64,000 nt of DNA, taken from NCBI GenBank assembly GCA_002084805.1, contig NBMC01000042.1:1-64000 (forward strand). The letters run 5' to 3'. The position numbers and the translations under genes were made by a program. Under the pieces are notes generated by a model. That model did no database searches. It saw only the letters and a program-made list of their open reading frames with translations, and was not told where the DNA came from. Of this stretch, positions 8,680-17,772 are shown in pieces. Each line of letters starts with the position of its first letter. Position 1 is the first letter of the stretch. Origin of the DNA: Spirochaetaceae bacterium 4572_59. Its GTDB lineage: Bacteria; Spirochaetota; Spirochaetia; DSM-2461.

Positions 8680-9387
8680 TTATTTTAAATCATTTTTTCT
8701 TGTCTGAGTGAAACGGACATGGGGAACTGTAATACTTATTGCCGCAATAACTCTTTGTTCTTTACCTGTCAGAGGTACAGAGATACAGCACACACCTTCT
8801 TCATGTTCTTCCATGTCATAAGAGACACGGGATTCCTGTATTTTCTGAAGCTCCGATCTGAAAGCAGCTAAAGTGCAGATTGTATGCTCGGTATAGCGGG
8901 TCAGTTTCATTTTTCTGATTAGAACTTCACGGCTCTCATTCTCTTTGCAGGAAAGAAGCATCTTTCCCAGCCCCGTACAGTGGAGAGGTGCATGGCCTCC
9001 CTCTTTAGACGGAACTACAACCCTGAGGCTTCTTGTGGACTCCCACTTGCTCAGATAGCTCAATTCATTTTTCTGTAGTACCGCAAGATGGATGGTTTCA
9101 TTAATTTGCCGGTAAAGCTTGTCCATATGAGGTTCTGCTATTTCTTTCAGCCAGCTCCAGGATGTTCCTGTATGGATAAGATCCTCCATTTTAAGAGAAA
9201 GGCTGTATTTTCCAGTTGTTTCAAAATGATTCACATATCCTAGTTGAACCAGAGATTTCAGCATGCGGTAGCTCGTACTTCTATGAACCTCCAAAGTGTT
9301 AGTGATAACAGATGCGCTACATCTTTTCTGTTCTGCCAGAGTTTGCAGAAGGAGCATTGTTTTTTCAATAGTCTGTGATGTTTCCAT
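8680..9387 (-). CDS. IclR family transcriptional regulator, slightly short C-terminus
   Basis: A 235-residue IclR-type regulator. The N-terminal winged helix spans residues 1-65 (SASVITNTLEVHRSTSYRML), and the effector domain includes APLHCTGLGKMLLS (near 130-145) and the conserved EEHEEGVCCISVPL (near 190-205). IclR proteins usually run 245-260 residues. This one stops soon after the ISITVPHVRF strand with a lysine-rich tail (QTRKNDLK), so its last helix is missing or shortened. It is divergent from kdgA-kdgK and most likely controls them. KDG- or KDPG-responsive IclR proteins (KdgR) are known in other bacteria. Confidence 0.85.
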   Translation of the reverse strand: METSQTIEKTMLLLQTLAEQKRCSASVITNTLEVHRSTSYRMLKSLVQLGYVNHFETTGKYSLSLKMEDLIHTGTSWSWLKEIAEPHMDKLYRQINETIHLAVLQKNELSYLSKWESTRSLRVVVPSKEGGHAPLHCTGLGKMLLSCKENESREVLIRKMKLTRYTEHTICTLAAFRSELQKIQESRVSYDMEEHEEGVCCISVPLTGKEQRVIAAISITVPHVRFTQTRKNDLK

Positions 9388-9442
9388 TAGGGGGTCCTCT
9401 TAAATAAATTTACAGTCTCGCTCAATGCGACACTAGTCTCAT

Positions 9443-9474
9443 ATATTGACATGTCAAATATCCTATGTCAATAT
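9443..9474. promoter_or_regulatory. Symmetric divergent promoter/operator between iclR-type gene and kdgA
   Basis: A perfect 10-bp inverted repeat, ATATTGACAT (9443-9452) and ATGTCAATAT (9465-9474), separated by 12 bases. Its left half contains the palindrome TTGACATGTCAA (9446-9457). The repeat creates TTGACA-17-CAATAT on both strands, so face-to-face promoters for kdgA and the iclR-type gene overlap completely. A repressor bound here would shut both. Confidence 0.6.
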
Positions 9475-9501
9475 TATGAAAAAAATATGAGGTAGATTTC
9501 T

Positions 9502-10161
9502 ATGAATACCATTTTTACTCCCGAACTGAAGGGGAAGTTGTCTGACTCAGGTGTTATCGCCGTCATTACAATCGAAGACGCCGCACAGGCTGTTCCCCTT
9601 GCCAAAGTACTGATAGATGAAGGCATCACCGCTATGGAGCTGACTCTGAGAACTGAAGCGGCCCTTGATGCTCTTGATGCCATTACAAAGGACGTCCCTG
9701 CAATGAATGCGGGGGTTGGGACTGTACTGCAGGCTTTTCAGCTGGATGAAATCATTAAAAGAAAAGCGTCGTTTGCCGTGGCGCCCGGATGTAATCCAAA
9801 TGTCATCAAAGGGGCTATTGAGAGAGATTTCCCCTTCGGCCCCGGTATCGGATCTGCCTCTGAAATCGAAACAGCAGTCGAACTGGGCTGCCGTGTTCTG
9901 AAGCTTTTCCCCGCCGAAGCTCTGGGAGGGGTCAGCTACCTGAAGTCACTTAATGCCCCTTACAGTTTTCTCGATCTGAATTTCATTCCCCTGGGAGGAC
10001 TGAATACTGAAAATATGGCCTCCTGGCTGGAACGTCCCGAAGTTCTGGCCATCGGCGGTTCCTGGATAGCTCCCAAAGATATGATCAACAACAGAGACTG
10101 GACGGGTATTGCAGCCAATGCCCGTGAAGCCGCCCGGATCGTCAGAGAGGTGAGAGGATGA
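9502..10161 (+). CDS. kdgA: 2-dehydro-3-deoxy-phosphogluconate aldolase (KDPG/KDPGal aldolase)
   Basis: A 219-residue class I aldolase of the Eda/KdgA family that splits KDPG (or the galacto form) into pyruvate and glyceraldehyde 3-phosphate. The active-site residues are in place: E46 and R50 in MELTLRTE, the GVGTV loop at 71-75, and Schiff-base lysine K134 in LKLFPAE, one residue off E. coli Eda numbering. The phosphate-binding PLGGLNTEN segment follows near 160. The stop overlaps the kdgK start by four bases (ATGA), indicating translational coupling. Confidence 0.93.
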   Translation: MNTIFTPELKGKLSDSGVIAVITIEDAAQAVPLAKVLIDEGITAMELTLRTEAALDALDAITKDVPAMNAGVGTVLQAFQLDEIIKRKASFAVAPGCNPNVIKGAIERDFPFGPGIGSASEIETAVELGCRVLKLFPAEALGGVSYLKSLNAPYSFLDLNFIPLGGLNTENMASWLERPEVLAIGGSWIAPKDMINNRDWTGIAANAREAARIVREVRG

Positions 10162-11252
10162 AAGATGTTATTGTAAGCTATGGAGAAATCATGGCAAGAT
10201 TCTCTCCTGATAACAACAAACGCTTCCGGCAGGCAATGCCAGGGTCTCTGAATGTGACTTTTGCGGGTGCCGAATCAAGCGTGGCTGTGTCTCTGAAAAT
10301 GCTAGGCAGTAAGACTCGTTTTGTCACAGCTCTCCCTAAGCACAGTATTGCTGATGCTTGCGAAGATGCGGTAAGGCGCTTTGGGGTAGATACTTCCTGT
10401 ATCCTGAGAACCGACGAGGGGCGTCTTGGTCTCTATTTTATGGAGACCGGTGCGAATCAGAGACCAAGTCAGGTTGTCTATGATCGGGCGGACTCCTCTG
10501 TGGCGCTGACCCCCGGAGACGCCTATGACTGGGATAGCATTTTTTCCGATGCCATGTGGTTTCATATCAGTGGTATTACTCAGGCCATATCAAAAGAAGC
10601 GGCAGAAGCTTCTATTCTGGCGGTTCGTAAGGCAAAAGAGGCCGGTGTTACCGTATCCTGCGACCTCAACTTCAGAAAGAAACTCTGGGACTGGGAGCCC
10701 GGTACCTCCGCAAGGGGGCTGGCGGAGAAAACCATACGCAGACTGCTCAAATATGTGGATGTTATTATCGCTAATGAGGAAGATGCTCATGATGTTCTGG
10801 GTATCAAAGCGGGAGAGAGCAATGTTGAAGCCGGAAAGTTGGATATTGCCCGTTATCCCGATGTGGCAAAACAAATTCATCAACAGTTTCCTCATGTCAG
10901 TCATGTGGCAATTACACTCCGGGAAAGTCTTTCAGCCAACCACAACAACTGGGGGGCCATGCTCTACACCTGTAAAGACGGATCTGCTGATTTTGCTCCT
11001 CTGGGCGATGGGGAATATAAACCATACCAGATTCAGAATATCGTTGACAGACTGGGAGGGGGAGACTCCTTTTCTGCCGGCCTTATCTATGGCCTGAGCG
11101 GCGAGTTTAAGGATTCCCCCAAAGACGCGCTGGAATTTGCCGTTGCCGCATCCTGTCTGTGTCACTCCATAGAAGGAGACTTCAACTACTCAAGTTATGA
11201 GGAAGTGATGGCTCTTAAAAGCGGTAGCACTACTGGTAGGGTGAGCAGATAA
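10158..11252 (+). CDS. kdgK: 2-keto-3-deoxygluconate kinase (PfkB family)
   Basis: A 364-residue ribokinase-fold kinase that phosphorylates 2-keto-3-deoxy sugar acids, feeding the aldolase just upstream. It begins with the SYGEIMARFSP strand and carries the PfkB signature RLGGGDSFSAGLIYGL with the catalytic Asp near residue 305. An insertion around 205-225 makes it longer than typical 310-340-residue KdgK proteins. It is coupled to kdgA by a four-base overlap. Together with dgoD it completes a DeLey-Doudoroff-like route from galactonate to pyruvate and triose phosphate. Confidence 0.9.
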   Translation: MKDVIVSYGEIMARFSPDNNKRFRQAMPGSLNVTFAGAESSVAVSLKMLGSKTRFVTALPKHSIADACEDAVRRFGVDTSCILRTDEGRLGLYFMETGANQRPSQVVYDRADSSVALTPGDAYDWDSIFSDAMWFHISGITQAISKEAAEASILAVRKAKEAGVTVSCDLNFRKKLWDWEPGTSARGLAEKTIRRLLKYVDVIIANEEDAHDVLGIKAGESNVEAGKLDIARYPDVAKQIHQQFPHVSHVAITLRESLSANHNNWGAMLYTCKDGSADFAPLGDGEYKPYQIQNIVDRLGGGDSFSAGLIYGLSGEFKDSPKDALEFAVAASCLCHSIEGDFNYSSYEEVMALKSGSTTGRVSR

Positions 11253-11390
11253 TGCTGATTCAATCTAACTTTGAATTGATGCAATATGAATCCATGAGCC
11301 TGTCCTGTTAATCTACAGAACCTCCGTTTAATCACGAATATTCCCATTCAGTCGAAAATATATCCGTTGGGACGTTTTTTATTGAAAAAT

Positions 11391-11416
11391 TATTCTAATA
11401 GAGGATGATTAGAATA
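11391..11416. promoter_or_regulatory. Inverted repeat upstream of TRAP operon
   Basis: TATTCTAAT (11391-11399) and ATTAGAATA (11408-11416) form a 9-bp inverted repeat with an 8-base spacer. It lies immediately before the ribosome site (AAAGGAGG, 11423-11430) of the TRAP binding-protein gene. This could be an operator or a 5'-leader hairpin. The LytTR-type regulator encoded downstream of this operon is one candidate ligand. Confidence 0.4.
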
Positions 11417-11434
11417 TATATAAAAGGAGGAATC

Positions 11435-12442
11435 ATGAAAAAGATTCTTATAACATTATTTGTACTATCAGTACTGACTTCGGGTATTTTCGCATCAGGA
11501 CAGGGTGACGAGGACACCCAGAAAACTTACAATATTACAGCAGGAATCGGACTTAATGACAAATCGGCTCAATATGAGTCTATGCAATATTTCAAGGAAC
11601 TGGTCGAGAAAAACAGTGAAGGACGCATTACTGTAGACCTTTACCACTCCAGTCAACTTGGTGATGACCGGGAAATGATGGAAGCGCTGCAAAGAGGAGA
11701 ACAGGAAATGACCTGTCCTTCTACAGCTCCTATTGTACCTTTTATCCCTTATTATGGGGTATTTGATCTCCCCTTCCTTTTTCCTTCCAATGAAGCCGCA
11801 GATAAAGTTCTGGACGGAAAAATCGGTCAGGATCTCCTTGATAAACTTTCTACCATTGGAATCAAGGGACTTGTGTACTGGGAAAACGGATACCGGAATT
11901 TAACTAATAGTGTCAGAGCTGTTAGAAGTCCTGAAGATGTTAAAGGCATGAAAGTTAGAACAATGGAAAATCCCATGCATCTTGATGCCTGGAGAGCAAT
12001 GGGGGCTAATCCTACACCTATGGCATTTGGAGAACTTTTCTCTGCTATGCAGCAAGGTGTTGTTGATGGCCAGGAAAATCCCTGGGGAACTATCTATCTA
12101 CAGAACTTCCCCGAAGTACAGGGCTTTGCTACAGACACAGGTCATGTTTATTCTCCCTTTGTTCTTATGATGGGCCAGAAATTTTTTGATGATCTTCCTG
12201 CAGACCTGCAGGACGTTGTAATGGAAGCTGCAAAAGCGTCTCGTGATAAGAACCGTACACTGAACCGCAAATACAACAAAGAATATCTGGAAAAACTCAA
12301 AGACGTTATGACTGTAGTTGAACTTACACCAGAAGAGAGAGCTGCCTTTCAGAATACTGTTCGCCCTGTTTACGACAAATATTCAGAAGTTATTGGTCAA
12401 GAGTTGATTGAAAGTGTACTTTCTGAGATCAATAATAATTAA
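11435..12442 (+). CDS. TRAP transporter substrate-binding protein (DctP family)
   Basis: A 335-residue periplasmic receptor for a carboxylated substrate. The start at 11435 follows a perfect AAAGGAGG and gives a clean signal peptide (KKILITLFVLSVLTSGIFAS). An ATG 30 bases upstream would disrupt it. The DctP landmarks are present: a QLGDDREMMEALQRGEQEM segment near 65-85, the carboxylate-contacting arginine region GMKVRTMENP near 180, and QQGVVDGQENP near 215-225. It is the first gene of dctP-dctQ-dctM. The location just after kdgK suggests a sugar acid such as an aldonate or uronate as cargo. Confidence 0.92.
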   Translation: MKKILITLFVLSVLTSGIFASGQGDEDTQKTYNITAGIGLNDKSAQYESMQYFKELVEKNSEGRITVDLYHSSQLGDDREMMEALQRGEQEMTCPSTAPIVPFIPYYGVFDLPFLFPSNEAADKVLDGKIGQDLLDKLSTIGIKGLVYWENGYRNLTNSVRAVRSPEDVKGMKVRTMENPMHLDAWRAMGANPTPMAFGELFSAMQQGVVDGQENPWGTIYLQNFPEVQGFATDTGHVYSPFVLMMGQKFFDDLPADLQDVVMEAAKASRDKNRTLNRKYNKEYLEKLKDVMTVVELTPEERAAFQNTVRPVYDKYSEVIGQELIESVLSEINNN

Positions 12443-12473
12443 TAGCTGACAAATTTTCTAATTTAAAATTTTT

Positions 12474-12514
12474 AGCGGACGGCTGTATAAAATTATTCGG
12501 ACGCCCGCTTTTAT
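12474..12514 (+). terminator. Hairpin between dctP and dctQ
   Basis: AGCGGACG (12474-12481) pairs with CGCCCGCT (12502-12509), seven of eight positions, followed by TTTTAT. It probably acts as a partial terminator or 3'-end stabiliser that keeps the binding protein more abundant than the permeases. Confidence 0.6.
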
Positions 12515-12531
12515 ATCAGGAGTAAAAGAGA

Positions 12532-13035
12532 ATGAAAGCTCAACTCTTATTCAAATATCTTGAGCGGATTTACAATATTATATTAATTATATTAACTGTC
12601 TCTATGTTCGTCACTGTGACATATAATGTTTTTATGCGCTTCGTCATGAATCAATCTGTCGGTTGGGCAGATGAGTTGTCCCGATTTCTTTTTATCTGGA
12701 CATCCTTTATCGGTGCAGTTATTGCATATAAAAATGATGAGCATGTAGGACTCAGTTTCGCTGTTGATAAAATCAAATCTACCCTAATCAGGCGGGGTAT
12801 TGCCATATTCGGTCAACTTCTTATACTCATGCTTCTAGGATTCCTTACATGGTTCGGATATCAGGCTTCGACAACTGTGATGAATGTTTCTCCTGCCTTG
12901 TCAATTCCTATGTCTTATATCTATCTTATCGTTCCGGTTTGTGGACTAATGATGTTTATCATAGGTCTCAGAAAATTACGGATTCTTTTTTCTGCTGTAG
13001 AAATGCAGCAGTATACACGTTCATCTATTGAGTAG
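12532..13035 (+). CDS. TRAP transporter small permease (DctQ family)
   Basis: A 167-residue inner-membrane protein with four predicted helices (about residues 15-37, 50-65, 88-112 and 125-150). It carries the DctQ signature NVFMRFVMNQSVGWADELSRFLFIW near residues 33-60. It is the small Q subunit that pairs with the M subunit 8 bases downstream. The start follows a CAGGAG site. Confidence 0.9.
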   Translation: MKAQLLFKYLERIYNIILIILTVSMFVTVTYNVFMRFVMNQSVGWADELSRFLFIWTSFIGAVIAYKNDEHVGLSFAVDKIKSTLIRRGIAIFGQLLILMLLGFLTWFGYQASTTVMNVSPALSIPMSYIYLIVPVCGLMMFIIGLRKLRILFSAVEMQQYTRSSIE

Positions 13036-13043
13036 GTTTTGTT

Positions 13044-14324
13044 ATGCTATGGATATTTCTTATTGTCTTATTTGCTGCGGTTACTATCGGTATTCCTGTT
13101 GTATTTTCTCTCGGGCTAGCTAATCTGGTATTGCTTTTTCTTATGGATTTGCCCTTTACTGTGCTTCCAAGCCGGATGCTTTCCGGAATGAATAGTTTTC
13201 CTCTTCTGGCTATTCCATTTTTCATGTTTGTCGGAGAAGTGATGAATCATGGAGGAATTGCCAAAAGACTAGTTAAATTGGCAGATGCCTTTGTCGGGCA
13301 TATTACGGGAGGTCTCGGGCATGTTAACATTCTGGCCAGTATGTTTTTTGGTGGAATCAGTGGATCGGCTATAGCCGATACAGCCGCTATCGGCGGTCTT
13401 ATGGTCCCTCCTATGGTAGAGCAGAAGTACCCGCCCTCTTATTCTGCGGCGGTAACAGCCAGCTCAGCTGTAATCGGGATTATTATTCCACCAAGTATAC
13501 CGTTTATTCTTTTCGGTATTGTTACGAGTACCTCCATAGCCAAGCTATTCCTGGGAGGAATAATCCCAGGTATCATTGTAGGATTAACACTGATGGTTGT
13601 TACTTACCTCACCAGTCGGAAACATGGATATGGTAAGCGGCAGGAAGGACAGCAGTTTTCAATGAAAGAGGTATGGATTTCTTTGAAAGAAGTCTGGCCG
13701 GCACTAACTCTTCCTCTCATTATTGTAGGAGGAATTCTTGGTGGAATCTTCACTGCTACAGAAGCCGGTGCAGTAGCTGCTGTTGTCGCACTTCTTCTGG
13801 GATTATTCTATTACAAACAAATTAAAATCCGTGATCTTCCGGGGATTCTGCTTTCCACTGCCAAAACTACAGCGATTGTTCTTTTTCTTTGTGGAATGGC
13901 TATGGTCTCTGCGTGGCTTCTGACTCGTGCACGAGTTCCGGTTACTCTGGCAGCATTGCTGACCGGATTGACAGAATCTAAAATATTGATTTTACTTATG
14001 TGTAATGGTTTGTTGTTTCTGATAGGGTTTGTTATGGATCTGACACCGGCTATTCTTATTCTTGCACCAATTCTGACACCTGTCATGACTGCTGTTGGCA
14101 TAGATCCAGTTTATTTCGGAGTAATTATGTGTATCAACCTGGGAATAGGTTTGGTAACACCTCCTGTTGGAACCGTTCTTTATGTTGCATCGGGTGTAGC
14201 CAATGTCAAAATGGAAGAGCTTGTACGCTCATTACTCCCCTTTCTCGGAGCTCTATTATTAGTGCTTGTGTTGCTGATTATATTCCCGAATCTGGTAATG
14301 CTCATTCCGAATCTTTTCTATTAG
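13044..14324 (+). CDS. TRAP transporter large permease (DctM family)
   Basis: A 426-residue, 11-12-helix membrane protein that forms the Na+- or H+-driven transport channel. Family landmarks include the helix-hairpin motif GGISGSAIADTAAIG (near residues 105-120), VIIPPSIPFILFG (near 150) and GIGLVTPPVGTVLYVASG (near 365-385). The length is standard. It ends the first TRAP operon. The binding-protein/kinase/regulator group begins 71 bases later on the same strand. Confidence 0.93.
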   Translation: MLWIFLIVLFAAVTIGIPVVFSLGLANLVLLFLMDLPFTVLPSRMLSGMNSFPLLAIPFFMFVGEVMNHGGIAKRLVKLADAFVGHITGGLGHVNILASMFFGGISGSAIADTAAIGGLMVPPMVEQKYPPSYSAAVTASSAVIGIIIPPSIPFILFGIVTSTSIAKLFLGGIIPGIIVGLTLMVVTYLTSRKHGYGKRQEGQQFSMKEVWISLKEVWPALTLPLIIVGGILGGIFTATEAGAVAAVVALLLGLFYYKQIKIRDLPGILLSTAKTTAIVLFLCGMAMVSAWLLTRARVPVTLAALLTGLTESKILILLMCNGLLFLIGFVMDLTPAILILAPILTPVMTAVGIDPVYFGVIMCINLGIGLVTPPVGTVLYVASGVANVKMEELVRSLLPFLGALLLVLVLLIIFPNLVMLIPNLFY

Positions 14325-14395
14325 GATATTCCTGTGGTGGCAACTTGTGGACGTTTAATCAGTGATATTATTATTTTGTCTGAGAAGGTCTGAAG

Positions 14396-15727
14396 TTGTT
14401 AACTAAACCCCAGTATCTGTTAGTACTTTTCTTGTCTGTCGCCCTTATTTCAGCTTGTAACGGGGGCGACAGGCATAGGAATAGAGCAGATCCGAATTTG
14501 CGTCAGTTTGAAGGTGCCAAGCTGGTCGTTCTAACGAATAAGCATCCTTGGGTAGATCTGATTTCCCCGCGAATTGCGAATTTTTCAGTGATCACAGGTA
14601 TTGATGTTTCTCTTGAAGTCTATCCGGAAGAGCAGTTCCGGATAAAAAGAAAGGTAGAGATGTTATCAGGGATTTCAAAAGTGGATCTCTTTATGCTGAT
14701 GCCGGGTAACAGTTTGGACGCATATATTAAAAACGACTGGGTTGAAGCGCTCTCACCATATCTGGAAGATCCTTTTTATTCCTGGCCGGACTATGATTTT
14801 GAAGATATTTTTGATACCGCAAGAAAGGTGGGTATTAGAGGAGAAGAAAGTTATTCTCTACCGATAATGTTAGAAACAAGTCTGCTTGCTTACAATAAAA
14901 AAATTCTGCATAAGATGGGTTTAAGTATTCCCGAAACTATGGAAGAGCTGGAAGATACCGCCAAAGCTGTGTTTGAAGGTTCGAATCATCAAATATATGG
15001 TATTACCATGCGGGGAAAAAGAGTTGCTGCTACAAGTCAATGGATCGATTTTGTTCACTCCTTTGGGGGTGACTGGTTAACTAATGAGGGGAAGGCAGCC
15101 CTACACACAAGCAAAGTACTTGAAGCTACCCGGTATTACGGCCGGCTCCTTCGATCTTATGGTCCAGCAAGCGCTCCCTCAAATGGATGGTATGAAAGCA
15201 CTTCTCTTTTTATGCAGGAAAAGGCGGCTATGATTTATGATGCAAATGTGTTCAATACTCATTATGAAAATCCTGATGTTTCGCAGGTCGCCGGCAATGT
15301 CGGGTATGTGATGATTCCCGCCGGACCGGCAGGATCTGTTTCTCATGTCTCATCCTGGGGGCTCTCCTTGTATAAAGGATCAGAGCATAAAGGCGCAGCA
15401 TTGTACTTTATGCAGTGGGCTACCGGAAAAGAGAATTCGTTTACAGGATTGCAGAAAGGTATTCCTGCAGCCCGCAAAAGTGCCTGGCAGAGCCTTTCGG
15501 GAGAAACGGAAGGTCTCTCTGAGGAATGGATCAGCGCTTCTCTTGAGAGCTATAATAACGCCTTGATAAACTGGAATCCGCCAATTCCCGATATAAATAA
15601 GGGCCGAGATATTGTAAGTCGTGTTATTATAGCATCCATTCTTAACAGGGATCTTGAACAGGCAGCGCATAGTTCTTCCAATTTGCTGAATCAATTAATT
15701 GAAGATGAGAACAGGATTCAGAAATGA
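14396..15727 (+). CDS. Family 1 extracellular solute-binding lipoprotein linked to a sensor kinase
   Basis: A 443-residue exported binding protein. It starts with TTG at 14396, seven bases after AAGG, and has a lipoprotein signal peptide with lipobox LISAC (Cys about residue 22). The body resembles ABC sugar-binding proteins of family 1 (LDLFMLMPGNSLDAYI, SLPIMLETSLLAYNKKIL, YFMQWATGKENS). No ABC permease or ATPase is next to it. Instead its stop overlaps the start of a LytS-type histidine kinase by four bases. The arrangement suggests it is the extracytoplasmic sensor of a three-component signalling system that tunes the TRAP operon upstream. Confidence 0.8.
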   Translation: MLTKPQYLLVLFLSVALISACNGGDRHRNRADPNLRQFEGAKLVVLTNKHPWVDLISPRIANFSVITGIDVSLEVYPEEQFRIKRKVEMLSGISKVDLFMLMPGNSLDAYIKNDWVEALSPYLEDPFYSWPDYDFEDIFDTARKVGIRGEESYSLPIMLETSLLAYNKKILHKMGLSIPETMEELEDTAKAVFEGSNHQIYGITMRGKRVAATSQWIDFVHSFGGDWLTNEGKAALHTSKVLEATRYYGRLLRSYGPASAPSNGWYESTSLFMQEKAAMIYDANVFNTHYENPDVSQVAGNVGYVMIPAGPAGSVSHVSSWGLSLYKGSEHKGAALYFMQWATGKENSFTGLQKGIPAARKSAWQSLSGETEGLSEEWISASLESYNNALINWNPPIPDINKGRDIVSRVIIASILNRDLEQAAHSSSNLLNQLIEDENRIQK

Positions 15728-17772
15728 GTATTCGTTACCGAATATTCCGTTCATACATTATTCTTATTATAATCGTACTTATATATATTGGCCTTTCATT
15801 CTCTGTCAGCTCATTCAGATTGCAGATGGAGAAGGAAAAAAACTGTCTTCTGGAAGTGAATATCCTCTGGGGAGATATTCTTGTTTTTATGAATGAAACC
15901 ATGAGCAACTGGAATGAAGGGGAGACCTACGGGAGCTTTCTTTCCAGCACAAATCGGTTTAATAAGAGTCTTGTCAGTCTGATGGATTCTCCAGGGAAAA
16001 GTTCCTTCTATGGTAAGGGTATCAATCAATATATTAATAATCTGGACAGCATCTGGGAGCTGGCTCAGGTAAATATTAAGCGTATTGAAGAAATCAGAGC
16101 AGAAAAAAGCTTTTTAGAAATTGAAGAACTTTTGGTTCTGAAACCGGGTTTGCAGCGTATGTATCCTTTATATATGGAACTGATATCTGACCGGGAACAT
16201 CAAAGGCATGTTTATGCTTATGCCTTGAAAGAATATATAGATGCCGTTGAATTTTTTCCTATCTACAGTGATACCATGAATTATCTGTTTTCTGAGATTC
16301 TGGAAATGATGGAAATCGAATATAAAAGGCTGCAGCTAATCCAAAACTTTTTGAGTATTCTCTTCTTTGTAATCTTTTTATTCTCTATTGTTATGATTTC
16401 CGGACATTTTACAAATTCTCTCTCCCTCCCGATTATGAATCTCAGCAATAAACTGAAAGGATTTATGGGTAAAAGTGTAGAACCTTCAATGGACCCTTCC
16501 GGAGACGAGCTAATGACGCTGGAAACTTCGGTAGATGATTTAATAGACCATTATACGCATCTTTCCAAGCTAGCTCATCGTCTGTCTACCGGACATCTTG
16601 AGACTTCTCTACTGGATCTTCCTCGACAGGGTGTTGTTGGAAATGCCCTGAAAGAAGTTGCTTCATATCTGAAGGAGCTGGCCGATGCTGCAGATCGTAT
16701 CCGGAATGGAGAATATGGGCTGGAGGTGAGCATTAAATCTGAGCATGATGTTTTGGGCAGGAGTTTTAATTTCATGTCCCGCGAGATTGCTGAGAAATTT
16801 TCTACTTTGACAAATATGTTTGAAGCTATTGATGAAGGTCTTCTTCTTACTGATAATAAAGGACTTGTCATAGAAACAAATCATCGTTTTTTGGATTTGT
16901 TAGGGGCTAAAGATCGGACATCTCTGGAACTGAGTGATCCTCTTATGCGTGTCGCCGGGAATGATTCCTGTTTGAGAGATAAATTAATATCGGGAGAGCT
17001 GATTTCTGATCTGAATAGTGAAATAATTAATTATCGGGGTGATAAGATCCCTGTGAAACTTAATGTCAGGCCTCTGTTGAATGCCGGTAAGGAAAGAGCA
17101 GGTGTGATGCTGTTGGTTTCAAACGAATCTGTACGAGTCAGGATGCATCGAGAGAAGGAAAAATTGGAAGCTCAGGCTATGGAGGCGGAACTCAGAGCTT
17201 TGCGAGCTCAGATCAATCCTCACTTTTTATTCAATACCTTGAATACAATAGCTCATTTTATTGAAACAGATAGTTCTACAGCTGTGGGAGTGCTTGAAAG
17301 ATTAGCCGAGCTGTTTCGTTACTCTCTACTTTCCACAAAGCGAAAAACAGTTGCATTAAGTGAGGAGTTGCTGCATATTAAGGGACTTCTTGAAATTGAA
17401 TGCATTCGTCATGGGAGTAGATTAAATATCAACTACAAAATTGACAACAATACCCGTGATGTGGAGATTCCTCCGATGCTTTTACAACCTATTATTGAAA
17501 ACGCAATCAGCTATGGTGGAGATTCAGAGGGTAATATTGCTATAAATATAGTATCCCGACTCGTGGGGGACTATCTGCTTGTTGAAATATCGGATCATGG
17601 AGTCAAAGACATTGAGATCGAAGGTCTTCTGAGCACCAGCCGGACCGGTTTGAAAAATGTGAATCAGAGGCTTCTTACTCTGTACAGAAGAAGTCTTGAA
17701 TTTGAAATTAATAATCCCCGGGGCTTGGTGGTTAGGGTCAGGATTCCCGCAAAGGAAGGATCATATGGTTAA
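15724..17772 (+). CDS. LytS/YehU-type membrane sensor histidine kinase with PAS domain
   Basis: A 682-residue kinase. A first membrane helix (residues 9-30), an extracytoplasmic domain (about 31-200) and a second helix (about 205-230) are followed by a HAMP-like linker, a PAS domain (about 355-470) and a coiled coil. The His_kinase domain has phospho-acceptor H500 in QINPHFLFNTLN. The N-box (LLQPIIENAISYG, near 595-607) and a short G-region close the ATPase domain. It overlaps the binding-protein gene by four bases and the response-regulator gene by eight. The periplasmic domain probably docks the upstream lipoprotein. Confidence 0.88.
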   Translation: MSIRYRIFRSYIILIIIVLIYIGLSFSVSSFRLQMEKEKNCLLEVNILWGDILVFMNETMSNWNEGETYGSFLSSTNRFNKSLVSLMDSPGKSSFYGKGINQYINNLDSIWELAQVNIKRIEEIRAEKSFLEIEELLVLKPGLQRMYPLYMELISDREHQRHVYAYALKEYIDAVEFFPIYSDTMNYLFSEILEMMEIEYKRLQLIQNFLSILFFVIFLFSIVMISGHFTNSLSLPIMNLSNKLKGFMGKSVEPSMDPSGDELMTLETSVDDLIDHYTHLSKLAHRLSTGHLETSLLDLPRQGVVGNALKEVASYLKELADAADRIRNGEYGLEVSIKSEHDVLGRSFNFMSREIAEKFSTLTNMFEAIDEGLLLTDNKGLVIETNHRFLDLLGAKDRTSLELSDPLMRVAGNDSCLRDKLISGELISDLNSEIINYRGDKIPVKLNVRPLLNAGKERAGVMLLVSNESVRVRMHREKEKLEAQAMEAELRALRAQINPHFLFNTLNTIAHFIETDSSTAVGVLERLAELFRYSLLSTKRKTVALSEELLHIKGLLEIECIRHGSRLNINYKIDNNTRDVEIPPMLLQPIIENAISYGGDSEGNIAINIVSRLVGDYLLVEISDHGVKDIEIEGLLSTSRTGLKNVNQRLLTLYRRSLEFEINNPRGLVVRVRIPAKEGSYG

